This document shows positions 18,534-27,549 of a stretch of 64,000 nucleotides of DNA, one piece after another. A program made the translations under genes and the position numbers. This DNA is from Corynebacterium sp. MSK041. Lineage in GTDB: Bacteria; Actinomycetota; Actinomycetes; Mycobacteriales; Mycobacteriaceae. Positions within the stretch are counted from its first letter, which is position 1, and every line of letters starts with the position of its first letter. Where the stretch lies: NCBI RefSeq assembly GCF_030232265.1, contig NZ_JASPJK010000009.1:30523-94522 (forward strand), written 5' to 3'. Under the pieces are notes generated by a model that had not been told where the DNA came from, made no database searches, and saw nothing but the letters and a program-made list of their open reading frames with translations.

Positions 18534-20074
18534 CGGATGACCTCCACGGTCTTGGCCTGCGCCATCGCAATGGCATTAAGAACAGCGTAGGCCTTGTGCA
18601 GGGTCTCATCAGCTTCGGCCTGAGGGTTAGAGTCACGGACAACACCGGCGCCGGCCTGCACGGTGGCCATCCCGGCGCGGACGAAGGCGGAGCGGATGAC
18701 AATGCATGTATCGAATTCGCCGTTGCCACGCAGGTACCCTACTGCCCCACCGTAGGAGCCACGGCGGGTGCCTTCGAGTTCGCGGATGAGTTCGGTGGCG
18801 CGCAGCTTCGGGGCGCCGGTCAGGGTGCCCATGTTCATAGAGGCGCGGTAGGCGTCGAGGGCATCCAGGTCGTCCGCAAGCGTTGCGGTCACCCGGGAGA
18901 CTAGGTGCATGACGCGGGAGTAGCGGTCCACCTGCAGTAGCTCACGCACCTGGCGGGTGCCGGGGCGAGCCACACGGGCCATGTCATTGCGTGCCAAGTC
19001 CACGAGCATGGTGTGCTCGGCGATCTCCTTGGCATCCGTGCGCAGTTCCAGCTCCATGCGCGTGTCCAACTCATGGGTCGCACCACGCGGGCGGGTGCCA
19101 GCGATGGGATAGAGCTGCACCTCGCGGGTGGCGGCGGAGAACTTCAAGTTAGATTCCGGTGAGGCACCGAAAAGCTCGTACGGCTCCCCCGCCCGATCGA
19201 GCCCTCGCACATAAAACATGTATGGCGACGGATTAGAATCGCGCAGCTGCTGGTACGCCGCAAAAGCATCCGGGCACTCGGTCGTGAACGCACGCGCCGG
19301 GACGACCTGATAAATATCGCCGTTATAAATATTGTCTTTCAGCTTGTCTACATCGCGGCGGAACTCATCATCCGCCAAGCTCGCCTCCACGCGCAACGTG
19401 CCCTCGCCCTGCGGGGTTGCGGGCGTGGGGGTGTGTGCGGTGCGGATCAGCTCAGCAAGCTCAAGCATTCGCTTATCGACGTCCCCCGCCCCCCAATCAA
19501 CCCCCGACAACCGCGCCGTCGACGCGCGGTGATCAATGGTGAGCACGATCTCGGCGAGGATGAACTGGAAATCCGGGTACGTGTTCGTGCTTTCGGCGAC
19601 ATCGGGGAGATTCTCGAACGTGGCCAGGTAATCAAACGCGAAACCGCCCACGACCATGGGGAGGATGTCCTCGGAGTCGGTGTAACCCGCATCGCGGGTG
19701 AGAGCGCGCAGCACCTCGACGGTGCTTGGGGCGGTGAGGCGCTCACGCTCATCCGCGGCCGTGGACGGTGGGAAGCTGAACGTGACCGGCTCGCGTGAGG
19801 TGAGGTAGGAAGCGAGCTGCTCCGTCAGACGCGCAATGATCTGCTCCCCCGCCGGGCTCAGTGGCTCCGCCACAACCTCGTGGCCACTACACGTCAAACG
19901 CACGGACGCGCCGAGCACGGCCACGGACTGCAAACCAGACTTCGTGGTGATGTCCGCCGATTCCAACAGAACCGTATCCGTGAGCGAGGTCCCGCCAAGC
20001 TGCGCGAACAATGCGGAGGCATCAGCGTGATACGCCACGTCCCTGTGTTGAACACGGGGTGCAGGATTGGTCAT
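18530..20074 (-). CDS. trpE: Anthranilate synthase component I
   Basis: TrpE converts chorismate to anthranilate with ammonia from TrpG. The 514-residue protein has the allosteric tryptophan-site segment LLESADITT near the N-terminus. It also has the chorismate-binding core PIAGTRPRG, KEIAEHTMLVDLARND and GAVGYLRGNG. I chose the ATG at 20072-20074 (MTNPAPRV) because the alignment to corynebacterial TrpE starts there; an upstream ATG abuts the SdpI gene stop. Only 30 bases separate it from the upstream gene, and no tryptophan-rich leader peptide or attenuator is visible. A copy of the 11-base repeat at 19471 encodes GDVDKR in a loop. Confidence 0.95.
   Translation of the reverse strand: MTNPAPRVQHRDVAYHADASALFAQLGGTSLTDTVLLESADITTKSGLQSVAVLGASVRLTCSGHEVVAEPLSPAGEQIIARLTEQLASYLTSREPVTFSFPPSTAADERERLTAPSTVEVLRALTRDAGYTDSEDILPMVVGGFAFDYLATFENLPDVAESTNTYPDFQFILAEIVLTIDHRASTARLSGVDWGAGDVDKRMLELAELIRTAHTPTPATPQGEGTLRVEASLADDEFRRDVDKLKDNIYNGDIYQVVPARAFTTECPDAFAAYQQLRDSNPSPYMFYVRGLDRAGEPYELFGASPESNLKFSAATREVQLYPIAGTRPRGATHELDTRMELELRTDAKEIAEHTMLVDLARNDMARVARPGTRQVRELLQVDRYSRVMHLVSRVTATLADDLDALDAYRASMNMGTLTGAPKLRATELIRELEGTRRGSYGGAVGYLRGNGEFDTCIVIRSAFVRAGMATVQAGAGVVRDSNPQAEADETLHKAYAVLNAIAMAQAKTVEVIR
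19471..19481 (+). repeat. 11-base dispersed repeat GCTTATCGACG (in trpE)
   Basis: Exact copy antisense to trpE with the fullest context seen: AAGCATTC directly upstream and TCCCCCGCC directly downstream. It closely matches the copy at 5403. Confidence 0.88.
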
Positions 20075-20104
20075 GCCGTCAAGCTTAGGCCGGTGGGTAG
20101 CCAT

Positions 20105-20542
20105 TTAATTCTGATCCGCCTCACGCGCTGCATTGCGGAGCGCATCCAGGTTCACCGCGGGAGCCGGGGCCTCGTCGGCAGTGGTGGCGTTGGCAGCCTG
20201 CGCATCGTCGATAAGCCGTGCAGCACGCGCGCCCATGTTCCCGCCGAGCGCACATGCGACTACCGCAAGCACCGCGAGCAGGACGGGCGCAACCCACAGC
20301 CACCCGGACGCGATGAATGAAAACGCGCCACCGAATGCCAGCGCGGCACCCCCGAAGATCAAGTACGGGCCCACAACGCGGTGAGCCTGCACCCAAATAC
20401 CTTCATCCTTACGCACCTCCGGCACGCGCAAACCCACGATGCTGTTACCCGGCAGGCGACCCGCGGTGGCGAGCGCGCCGGGAACCAGCAAAGCAAGAGC
20501 ACAAACGATGAAAATAGTTCCGATGATGGCGCCAGCAGTCAT
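20105..20542 (-). CDS. SdpI/YhfL-like membrane protein
   Basis: This 145-residue protein has three to four membrane spans and a SdpI-family motif (GNSIVGLRVPEVRKDEGIWVQAH). Family members include the Bacillus immunity protein SdpI, but most are of unknown function, so an immunity role is not claimed. The C-terminal 45 residues are a soluble Ala/Asp-rich tail. It lies immediately upstream of trpE on the same strand with no room for a separate regulated promoter, so the trp operon may be read from its promoter. The gap to the divergent symporter gene is 98 bases. It contains a copy of the 11-base repeat at 20206 (LIDD). Confidence 0.82.
   Translation of the reverse strand: MTAGAIIGTIFIVCALALLVPGALATAGRLPGNSIVGLRVPEVRKDEGIWVQAHRVVGPYLIFGGAALAFGGAFSFIASGWLWVAPVLLAVLAVVACALGGNMGARAARLIDDAQAANATTADEAPAPAVNLDALRNAAREADQN
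20206..20216 (-). repeat. 11-base dispersed repeat GCTTATCGACG (in SdpI-like gene)
   Basis: Exact copy in sense orientation to the SdpI-like gene, encoding LID. Confidence 0.85.
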
Positions 20543-20640
20543 GCCTGGAAGTCTACCGATAGGGCGACAGTTTCGTATTGCGGGGTTCCGTGTTGGACAA
20601 TGCAGGAGTACATGTCAATTCCCGTACAAAGGTTTCAACT

Positions 20641-21870
20641 ATGAACTCTAAGCCGATCACCCGGTCGCTGCTGTTCTGGATCGTCGTGGCGATAGTCCTC
20701 GGCATCGCATGCAGCTTCTTCTTCCCCACGTGGCTCGCCCGCATCTTCATCACCTTCAACGGTCTGTTTTCTAACTTCCTGGGCTTCTTCGTCCCGGTGC
20801 TCATCTTCGCGTTGATCACCCCGGCCATCGCCGGTCTGGGCAAGGGTGCCGGCAAGTGGCTCGGCCTCACCGCCGGTATCGCCTACGGCTCCACCATCAT
20901 CTCCGGTCTCATCGCCTGGGGTCTCTCCGTGGCGCTGTACCCGTGGCTGTTGGGTGACCAGAAGCTCATCACGGCTGTGGATGACGTGGAGGAGGGCGCC
21001 CTGTCCCCCTTCTTCTCCGTGGAGATTGATCCGCCGTTCGCTGTCATGACTGCCCTGGTGCTCGCCTTCTGCGTGGGTATTGCTATGACCGCCGTGAAGT
21101 CCGACACGATGTACAAGTTGGCCACCGAGTTTGAGGGCGTGATTATGAAGGTGGTTACGTCCTTTGTTATCCCGCTGCTGCCGCTGTTTATCTTCGGCAT
21201 GTTCCTCAACCTGGGTATGAACGACAACATGGGCGCCACCCTCACCGCCTTTGGCAAGGTGCTAGCCCTGGCCGTCATCATGACTATCCTGCTGCTCATC
21301 CTCCAGTACCTCATTGCCGGCGCCATCGCTGGCGTCAACCCGGTGACCGCCCTGCGCAACATGCTGCCGGCCTACTTCACCGCCCTGGGTACCTCGTCGT
21401 CTGCAGCAACCATCCCGGTGACCCTCAAGTCCACGCTGAATAACAAGGTGGATGAGAACGTCGCCGGCTTCGTCGTCCCGCTGTGCGCAACGATCCACCT
21501 GTCCGGCTCCATGATGAAGATCGGCCTCTACGCCTTCGCCGTCATCTACATGGCGGGTATGGACATCTCCTGGGGTCTCTCCCTCGGCTTCATCCTCCTG
21601 CTCGGCATCATGATGATCGCCGCGCCGGGTGTCCCCGGTGGCGCCATCATGGCGGCAACCGGTCTGCTCGCTTCTATGCTCGGCTTCAACGACGACATGG
21701 TCGCCCTCATGATCGCCGCCTACATCGTCATCGACTCCTTCGGCACCGCCGCCAACGTCACCGGCGACGGCGCGATTGCGCTTGTGGTCAACCGTTTCGC
21801 CGCCGGCAAGATGGAGCGCACCTCCACAGAGGATGCTGAGAAGCAGGAGCTTATCGACGAAAGCGCGTAG
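20641..21870 (+). CDS. Dicarboxylate/amino acid:cation symporter (DAACS family)
   Basis: This 409-residue secondary transporter carries dicarboxylates or small amino acids with sodium or protons; the substrate cannot be fixed from sequence alone. The family's serine-rich loop (TALGTSSSAATIPVTLKST) is present. So are the membrane motif CATIHLSGSMMKIGL and the PGVPGGAIMAATG and AANVTGDGAIALVV segments. The ATG at 20641 has AAAGG upstream. The gene ends with ELIDESA, encoded by an 11-base repeat copy. Thirty bases after the stop is a palindrome combining a parS site and a terminator. Confidence 0.9.
   Translation: MNSKPITRSLLFWIVVAIVLGIACSFFFPTWLARIFITFNGLFSNFLGFFVPVLIFALITPAIAGLGKGAGKWLGLTAGIAYGSTIISGLIAWGLSVALYPWLLGDQKLITAVDDVEEGALSPFFSVEIDPPFAVMTALVLAFCVGIAMTAVKSDTMYKLATEFEGVIMKVVTSFVIPLLPLFIFGMFLNLGMNDNMGATLTAFGKVLALAVIMTILLLILQYLIAGAIAGVNPVTALRNMLPAYFTALGTSSSAATIPVTLKSTLNNKVDENVAGFVVPLCATIHLSGSMMKIGLYAFAVIYMAGMDISWGLSLGFILLLGIMMIAAPGVPGGAIMAATGLLASMLGFNDDMVALMIAAYIVIDSFGTAANVTGDGAIALVVNRFAAGKMERTSTEDAEKQELIDESA
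21849..21859 (+). repeat. 11-base dispersed repeat GCTTATCGACG (end of symporter gene)
   Basis: Exact copy within the last seven codons of the DAACS gene, encoding LID, with AAGC eight bases upstream. Confidence 0.85.
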
Positions 21871-21899
21871 CACCGTCTAATCCCCTTTTGGCTTTAGCC

Positions 21900-21931
21900 A
21901 AAACCGATGTTTCACGTGAAACATCGGTTTT
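21900..21931. terminator. 32-base perfect palindrome, likely terminator containing parS
   Basis: A perfect inverted repeat runs AAAACCGATGTTTCAC on the left arm and its exact complement on the right. It ends in TTTTT and TTCTTT, as a rho-independent terminator should. The central 16 bases are a perfect parS site. Confidence 0.75.
21908..21923. promoter_or_regulatory. parS: parS centromere site in an intergenic palindrome
   Basis: TGTTTCACGTGAAACA is a perfect ParB-binding site at the centre of a longer 32-base palindrome after the symporter gene. Confidence 0.95.
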
Positions 21932-21956
21932 TCTTTGTGCGCCTAGGATGGGGCGC

Positions 21957-23414
21957 ATGGCTTTGGGATCAACAAAGAAGTTCACCCTCGGCGCACTCAG
22001 CGTCGTCGCCCTCGCCGGGGCTGGCGGTGCCGGACTGACCTACGCTTTGACGGACGCGCCCGACCCGGCGCAGTTCGTTGTTGAGGTTGGCCAGGCACCC
22101 ACCGTGACTATCGACGACCCCCAGGACGTCCTCTCCCCAGAGGACGAAGCCCGTATGCTTCGCGACGCGGAGCGTCTAGACCACCCCGCCGTGGTGAAGG
22201 AACTCCACTACCTCGTCTTCGCCACGAACCACGAGAATGTTCTCGACTCTGTGGAGGAGTACGTGCGTGACACCTACCCGGAGCTCATTGGCAATGCGTC
22301 TAACGACGATGCCCGTTTCGCCGATGGCACCGCCATCATCGGCGTTGGCCTTGATCCCCGCCAAGCCTTCGCCTACTACGGTGATGACGTAGCCGCGCAG
22401 CTCCAGGTCGATTACGGCCAGCGCGATGAAGAGGTGCTCGACGCCATGAAGCCCGGCGTCCGTGACGGCAACATCCCGGCCGGCCTCTTCGCAGCTGCCA
22501 AGACCGCTTTCGACGTTGAAGCCGCCGAGGAATATGGCTTCGACCAAGCAAAGGGTGACCGGGACGGCCTTGCTATTGGTGGCGGCATGGGTGCTGTTGG
22601 TGTTGGCACTTTCATCGCTGTTGGCACCGGCGTCTCCCGGTGGAGCCGCCGCCGGAAACTAGAGCAAGCACATGAGGACTACAAGGCCGTGACAGGTGAG
22701 TACGCGGCGCTCTCTGGCCGCCTCGACGAAGTGGACATTCGCGCCAACTCCCTGTCTTCCGCCTTCGCCGATGCGGAGATGCGCAAACAGTGGGCTGAGG
22801 TCCGTGATCACTTCCTTGGCTACCACGAGACCGTCAGCGGTGCCGGCGGGATCGGGGACATTGACATGACCAATGACAAGCAGGTGCTGAAGAACAGCAA
22901 GAAGCTACGCCAGGCCGCTGAGTCCGTCGAGCATGTCTCCAACGCCGAGAACAACATCAACCGGATGTTCAACATCGACAATGGCGACGCCGCCACCCGC
23001 CGCACCAGCCTCACGGACTTGCGCGAGGATGTCATGGCCGCCCGCGTCGGCGTGAAGAATAACCAGCTGAACTACGAGCTCGGCCAGCTGCTAGAGAGCA
23101 TCAACTGGCTCGATGCCAACCCGACGGCCCCGAACTTCATGGACGAATTCGTCCGTGTGCTGGGGGATTACCGGCTGCTCCTCGAGCAGGTTAAGAAGGA
23201 AGAGTTCTCCGACGTGAAGGAATACGAGCCACTCCGTCGCCCTGCCGTCTACGACCGCGATTACTACTACTTCCCCGGCTACGTCACCTACGCATCCATG
23301 AGCAGCTGGCACGACAGCAACGTTCGCGCCCACGAACAGGCCCAGTCCTCCAGTACCAGCCCCGGCGTTTCCTCCTCCGGCTTCAGCGCCTCGGGTAGCT
23401 CCTCATCGTTCTAG
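21957..23414 (+). CDS. DUF5129-like exported membrane protein
   Basis: This 485-residue protein begins with a basic region and a hydrophobic segment (GALSVVALAGAGGAGLTYAL). A TPM-like extracytoplasmic domain follows (VLSPEDEARMLRDAERL onward). A second membrane span lies near GGGMGAVGVGTFIAVGTG, before a long helical cytoplasmic half. The C-terminus is Ser/Gly-rich (SSSGFSASGSSSSF), as in TPM/DUF5129 proteins. Function is unknown. I chose the ATG at 21957 with GGATGGGG upstream; an in-frame ATG at 21948 is possible. The next gene follows the stop by 11 bases. Confidence 0.78.
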   Translation: MALGSTKKFTLGALSVVALAGAGGAGLTYALTDAPDPAQFVVEVGQAPTVTIDDPQDVLSPEDEARMLRDAERLDHPAVVKELHYLVFATNHENVLDSVEEYVRDTYPELIGNASNDDARFADGTAIIGVGLDPRQAFAYYGDDVAAQLQVDYGQRDEEVLDAMKPGVRDGNIPAGLFAAAKTAFDVEAAEEYGFDQAKGDRDGLAIGGGMGAVGVGTFIAVGTGVSRWSRRRKLEQAHEDYKAVTGEYAALSGRLDEVDIRANSLSSAFADAEMRKQWAEVRDHFLGYHETVSGAGGIGDIDMTNDKQVLKNSKKLRQAAESVEHVSNAENNINRMFNIDNGDAATRRTSLTDLREDVMAARVGVKNNQLNYELGQLLESINWLDANPTAPNFMDEFVRVLGDYRLLLEQVKKEEFSDVKEYEPLRRPAVYDRDYYYFPGYVTYASMSSWHDSNVRAHEQAQSSSTSPGVSSSGFSASGSSSSF

Positions 23415-23425
23415 GGAGAGACATC

Positions 23426-23950
23426 TTGACCGCCGCTATCTACTACGCCAGCTTCTATGGCTCCACCAAGCAATACGCTGAGGAACTCGCCACGCGCCTC
23501 GGTACCACTGCCGAGGAGATCACCGAGGGCAGCGCGTCTACTATCCGCGCATCTGATGAACCCCTGATCATCCTCTCCCCTATTCACGGGCCATCCCATC
23601 CCGGCGTGAAGGTGGTGAAGGAGGTGGGTCAGGAGGGCGTCGAGAAGCGAAAAGTAGCCCTCGTGACAGTCGGCATGACTCTCGACCACGTGGTGGAGGC
23701 GCAGGACCCGGCTCGTGCGCTGCTCGGCGACCTGGCTGGGGATGTCGAGCGCTTCTACCTGCCCGGCCGGCTCAACTACTCCGAGCTGAGCCCCAAACAT
23801 CGCAACATCATGAAAGGCCTGATCACGATGTTGAAGCTCAAGCCCGGCAAAACCGAGAACGAGCGCATGATGATTGATACCTACGGCACAAACACTGATC
23901 GCGTCGACCTGGGTAGGCTCGACGCGATCGTGGAGTGGGCGAAAAAGTAG
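23426..23950 (+). CDS. Flavodoxin domain protein
   Basis: This 174-residue protein has a flavodoxin fold like that of HemG-type flavodoxins. The FMN phosphate loop is YYASFYGSTKQYA near the N-terminus, and a LSPIHGPSHPG segment sits at the second FMN loop. The C-terminal part (YLPGRLNYSELSPKHRNIMKG) resembles flavodoxin-domain proteins annotated as protoporphyrinogen oxidase-like, but that activity is not claimed. It starts with TTG at 23426 after GGGAGAG. It follows the DUF5129 gene closely and is followed by an intergenic parS. Confidence 0.82.
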   Translation: MTAAIYYASFYGSTKQYAEELATRLGTTAEEITEGSASTIRASDEPLIILSPIHGPSHPGVKVVKEVGQEGVEKRKVALVTVGMTLDHVVEAQDPARALLGDLAGDVERFYLPGRLNYSELSPKHRNIMKGLITMLKLKPGKTENERMMIDTYGTNTDRVDLGRLDAIVEWAKK

Positions 23951-23973
23951 AGGTTTGGTCATTCGCACCCCGA

Positions 23974-23989
23974 TGTTTCACGTGAAACA
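23974..23989. promoter_or_regulatory. parS: parS centromere site upstream of leuS
   Basis: TGTTTCACGTGAAACA is a perfect ParB-binding palindrome inside a 22-base palindrome (23971-23992), in the 96-base gap before leuS. Confidence 0.95.
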
Positions 23990-24046
23990 TCGCTAGAGGC
24001 GTCCGGGCGCTGTGCTGGTGGGGGTGACCTATTACACTGGCTAACC

Positions 24047-26908
24047 ATGACTAACGCGACTGGACCGGCGTACCGCTACACGGCGGGTATTGCTAATGAG
24101 ATTGAGCAGAAGTGGCAGAAGTACTGGATCGACAACGGGACGTTTAATGCCCCGAACCCGGTGGGCGATCTAGCTACGGGTGAGGGCGAGCTGCCGGCTG
24201 ACAAGCTCAATGTCCAGGACATGTTCCCCTACCCCTCCGGCGCGGGCCTGCACGTGGGGCACCCGCTGGGTTACATCGCGACGGATGTCTTCGCACGCTA
24301 CAACCGCATGCTGGGCAAGAACGTGTTGCACACGCTCGGCTACGACGCATTTGGTCTGCCAGCGGAGCAGTACGCCATCCAGACGGGTACGCACCCGCGC
24401 ACGACCACGATGGCGAATATTGAGAACATGACGCGTCAGCTGGACGCGCTGGGTCTGGGCCACGACCGGCGCCGTTCGGTGGCCACCACGGACCCGGAGT
24501 TTTACAAGTGGACGCAGTGGATCTTCCTGCAGATCTTCAACGCATGGTTCGATGAGGATCAGCAGAAGGCACGCCCGATCGCGGAGCTTGTTAGCGAGCT
24601 TGAGGCAGGTACCCGTACCACCAAGGATGGCCGCGTGTACGCCGAGCTCGACACGACGGAGAAGCAGAAGGCTATCGACGAATTCCGCCTCGTTTACCTG
24701 TCTGACTCCATGGTCAACTGGTGCCCGGGCCTGGGCACGGTGCTGGCAAACGAGGAGGTCACCGCTGATGGTCGCTCGGAGCGTGGCAACTTCCCGGTCT
24801 TCCGCAAGCGTCTACGCCAGTGGATGATGCGCATCACCGCGTACTCGGACAGGCTTCTAGACGACTTGGAGCTGCTCGACTGGCCCGACAAGGTCAAGGC
24901 AATGCAGCGCAACTGGATCGGGCGTTCCCGTGGTGCGGAAGTGACCTTCCGTGCCCAGGGCCCGGCAGGTCAGGAATTCGGCATCGACGTCTTCACCACC
25001 CGCCCAGACACCCTGTTTGGTGCCACCTACATGGTGCTCGCGCCGGAGCATGAGCTCGTGGATGAGTTGGTGGCTGGGGAGTATGCGGGGGACGTCGATA
25101 AGCGATGGACCTTTGGCGAAGCGACGCCGAAGGACGCTGTGGCCGCATATAAGCGCGCGATCGCGGCGAAGTCTGACGTGGAGCGACAGGAGAATAAGGA
25201 AAAGACCGGTGTTTTCTTGGGCTCGTATGCCGTGAACCCGGTGAGCGGCGAGAAGGTGCCGGTGTTCATTGCGGACTACGTGCTCATGGGCTACGGCACG
25301 GGCGCGATCATGGCGGTGCCGGCGCACGATGAGCGTGACTACGAGTTCGCTTCCGTTTTTGGTCTGCCGATCGTGCCGGTGCTCGACGGCGCGAACATCG
25401 AGGAAGAGGCCTTTACTGAGGACGGCCCGCACATCAACTCCGCGAATGACCGTGGCCTGGACATCAATGGTCTGGGCAAGGACGAGGGCATTGAGAAGGC
25501 CATCGCCTGGCTAGTCAGCGAAGGGGCTGGTGAGGAGCGTATTCAGTACAAGCTGCGCGATTGGCTGTTTGCGCGTCAGCGCTACTGGGGTGAGCCTTTC
25601 CCGATCGTGTACGACGAGAACGGTGTGGCGCACGCGCTGCCTGAGTCCATGCTGCCGGTCGAGCTGCCGGATGTGGAGGACTACAACCCGGTCTCCTTCG
25701 ATCCGGAGGATGCTGACTCCGAGCCCGCTCCCCCTCTGGCGAAGGCCACCGATTGGGTGAACGTGACGCTGGATCTTGGCGATGGTGAGAAGCAGTACAC
25801 CCGCGACACCAACGTCATGCCGCAGTGGGCAGGATCGTCCTGGTACCAGCTGCGCTACATCGATCCGACGAATGCGGACAAGTTCTGCGACCTGGAAAAT
25901 GAGCGCTACTGGACCGGACCGCAACCGGACAAGCACGGCGCGAATGACCCGGGCGGTGTGGACCTCTACGTCGGTGGTGTTGAGCACGCGGTGCTGCACC
26001 TGCTCTATGCACGTTTCTGGCACAAGGTGCTCTTTGACCTGGGGCACGTCAGCTCCAAGGAGCCGTACCGTCGCCTGTACAACCAGGGCTACATCCAGGC
26101 GTACGCCTACACCGATTCCCGTGGTGTGTACGTGCCGGCCGCTGAGGTTGAGGAGAAGGACGGCAAGTTCTACTACAACGGCGAAGAGGTCAACCAGGAG
26201 TACGGCAAGATGGGCAAGTCCCTGAAGAATGCCGTTGCTCCGGATGACATCGCACGGGACTTTGGTGCCGATACGCTGCGTGTTTATGAGATGTCCATGG
26301 GACCGCTGGACACCTCGCGTCCATGGGCGACCAAGGACGTTGTGGGCTCCCACCGCTTCCTTCAGCGCCTGTGGCGCCTGGTCGTCGACGAGGAGACCGG
26401 TGAGGTCACCGTCAGCGACGAGCCGATGAGTGAGGAGGATGCGAAGCAGCTGCACCGCACCATCGCTGGTGTGCGTGAGGACTACGAGCACCTCCGCGAC
26501 AACACCGTCGTGGCCAAGCTCATCGAGTTCGTGAACTACCTGACCAAGACCCGCGAGGCGACCGGCAATGTTTCACGTGAAACAGTGGAACCGCTCGTGC
26601 AGATGGTCTCCCCCGTTGCGCCGCACATCGCCGAAGAGCTGTGGATGCGCCTCGGCCATGAAGGCACCATCACGTTCGAGCCGTTCCCGACCTTCGACGA
26701 GAGCTTGCTTGTGGACGACACGGTGGAAATCCCCGTCCAGATCAACGGCAAGGTTCGCGCGCGTGTGGACGTACCGACCGAGGCGTCCAAGGACGAGATC
26801 GAACAGATCGCGCTTGCCGACGACCGTGTCACTAGCCTCATCGAAGGCAAGAACGTGGTGAAGACCATCGTGGTGCCAGGCCGCATGGTCAACTTGGTGG
26901 TCAAGTAG
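24047..26908 (+). CDS. leuS: Leucyl-tRNA synthetase
   Basis: LeuRS charges tRNA-Leu. The 953-residue class Ia enzyme has the HIGH-type motif HVGHPLGY within [15 protein letters not shown]1 editing domain with the [15 protein letters not shown] segment follows, and the KMSKS-type loop is KMGKSLKN. An insertion near residues 330-370 includes [11 protein letters not shown], encoded by an 11-base repeat copy at 25093. A perfect parS site at 26569 lies in the anticodon-binding region and encodes NVSRET. The gene is preceded by a short gap with another parS and followed by a VanZ gene 16 bases later. Confidence 0.97.
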   Translation: MTNATGPAYRYTAGIANEIEQKWQKYWIDNGTFNAPNPVGDLATGEGELPADKLNVQDMFPYPSGAGLHVGHPLGYIATDVFARYNRMLGKNVLHTLGYDAFGLPAEQYAIQTGTHPRTTTMANIENMTRQLDALGLGHDRRRSVATTDPEFYKWTQWIFLQIFNAWFDEDQQKARPIAELVSELEAGTRTTKDGRVYAELDTTEKQKAIDEFRLVYLSDSMVNWCPGLGTVLANEEVTADGRSERGNFPVFRKRLRQWMMRITAYSDRLLDDLELLDWPDKVKAMQRNWIGRSRGAEVTFRAQGPAGQEFGIDVFTTRPDTLFGATYMVLAPEHELVDELVAGEYAGDVDKRWTFGEATPKDAVAAYKRAIAAKSDVERQENKEKTGVFLGSYAVNPVSGEKVPVFIADYVLMGYGTGAIMAVPAHDERDYEFASVFGLPIVPVLDGANIEEEAFTEDGPHINSANDRGLDINGLGKDEGIEKAIAWLVSEGAGEERIQYKLRDWLFARQRYWGEPFPIVYDENGVAHALPESMLPVELPDVEDYNPVSFDPEDADSEPAPPLAKATDWVNVTLDLGDGEKQYTRDTNVMPQWAGSSWYQLRYIDPTNADKFCDLENERYWTGPQPDKHGANDPGGVDLYVGGVEHAVLHLLYARFWHKVLFDLGHVSSKEPYRRLYNQGYIQAYAYTDSRGVYVPAAEVEEKDGKFYYNGEEVNQEYGKMGKSLKNAVAPDDIARDFGADTLRVYEMSMGPLDTSRPWATKDVVGSHRFLQRLWRLVVDEETGEVTVSDEPMSEEDAKQLHRTIAGVREDYEHLRDNTVVAKLIEFVNYLTKTREATGNVSRETVEPLVQMVSPVAPHIAEELWMRLGHEGTITFEPFPTFDESLLVDDTVEIPVQINGKVRARVDVPTEASKDEIEQIALADDRVTSLIEGKNVVKTIVVPGRMVNLVVK
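25093..25103 (-). repeat. 11-base dispersed repeat GCTTATCGACG (in leuS)
   Basis: Exact copy antisense to leuS, where the gene reads GDVDKR. The TCCCCCGC tail matches that of the trpE and DUF6049 copies. Confidence 0.87.
26569..26584. promoter_or_regulatory. parS: parS centromere site inside leuS
   Basis: TGTTTCACGTGAAACA is a perfect ParB-binding site within leuS, in the same reading frame (NVSRET) as the trpCF copy. Confidence 0.95.
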
Positions 26909-26924
26909 GTTGGAAAGGGCGTCG

Positions 26925-27458
26925 ATGTCGAAGCAGTGCACTGCCACGATTGGCGCCCTCGTTGGCTATTCGGGCGTGGTCATCGCCCTGACCATGCTAA
27001 AAGCCTTTTATCGCATCGGCTACCTGTGGGACCCCGCCAACCAAATGCGGCGGGGACTCTCCCTCGCCCCGTTCGATGACCTGATCAATGCCAGCTCATG
27101 GTTCGGGCCCGTCTTTGAGTACGGCGGGAATATCGCATTCTTCGTGCCCGTGGGCATGCTGGCCTACATTCTTTTTCAGCGAACACCCCGCCCACTTCTT
27201 GTAACGACCCTGCTCGGAGCAGGTTTCAGCCTGGCTATCGAGACATCCCAATACATCTTCGCGCTTGGCTACAGCGACATCGATGACCTGATGATGAACA
27301 CCCTCGGTGCCTTCATCGGTGCCGTACTGGCCAAACTATCCGGCCCGAAATTCCACTGGCTCTGGATTGGACTTGCTTCCCTAGCGACAATCACCTTCAT
27401 CGGGCTGGTTATCGGCGGGGAGAGCCTCGGGGATCCCAGCAAGGTGAAGCAGGTCTAG
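26925..27458 (+). CDS. VanZ-like membrane protein
   Basis: This 177-residue protein has about five membrane spans. It shows the VanZ-family pattern FDDLINASSWFGPVFEYGGN followed by FFVPVGMLAYIL and ETSQYIFALGYSDIDDLMMN. VanZ-like proteins are widespread and usually not linked to glycopeptide resistance; no function is claimed. I chose the ATG at 26925, preceded by GGAAAGGG. It probably shares the leuS transcript and ends before a convergent terminator. Confidence 0.85.
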   Translation: MSKQCTATIGALVGYSGVVIALTMLKAFYRIGYLWDPANQMRRGLSLAPFDDLINASSWFGPVFEYGGNIAFFVPVGMLAYILFQRTPRPLLVTTLLGAGFSLAIETSQYIFALGYSDIDDLMMNTLGAFIGAVLAKLSGPKFHWLWIGLASLATITFIGLVIGGESLGDPSKVKQV

Positions 27459-27479
27459 CAATGACACACTAAAAGCGAC

Positions 27480-27536
27480 CACCCCGCCTATCGCGCGAGG
27501 CGAAAAGCCTTCTGGGGCTCTTGTCAGCGGGGTGGA
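27480..27536. terminator. Convergent terminator between VanZ and YhdH-like genes
   Basis: CCACCCCGC pairs exactly with GCGGGGTGG across a 39-base loop that has its own GC-rich pairing. It lies between two convergent genes and is followed by AACCTTTGAG. Confidence 0.6.
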
Positions 27537-27549
27537 ACCTTTGAGCAAA

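Noticed and set aside
20075..20104. An upstream ATG as the trpE start
   Set aside because: It abuts the previous stop codon without a ribosome binding site, and homology begins at the later ATG.
26925..27458. Vancomycin resistance from the VanZ-like gene
   Set aside because: No vanHAX or vanSR genes are near; VanZ-like proteins are common in bacteria without resistance.
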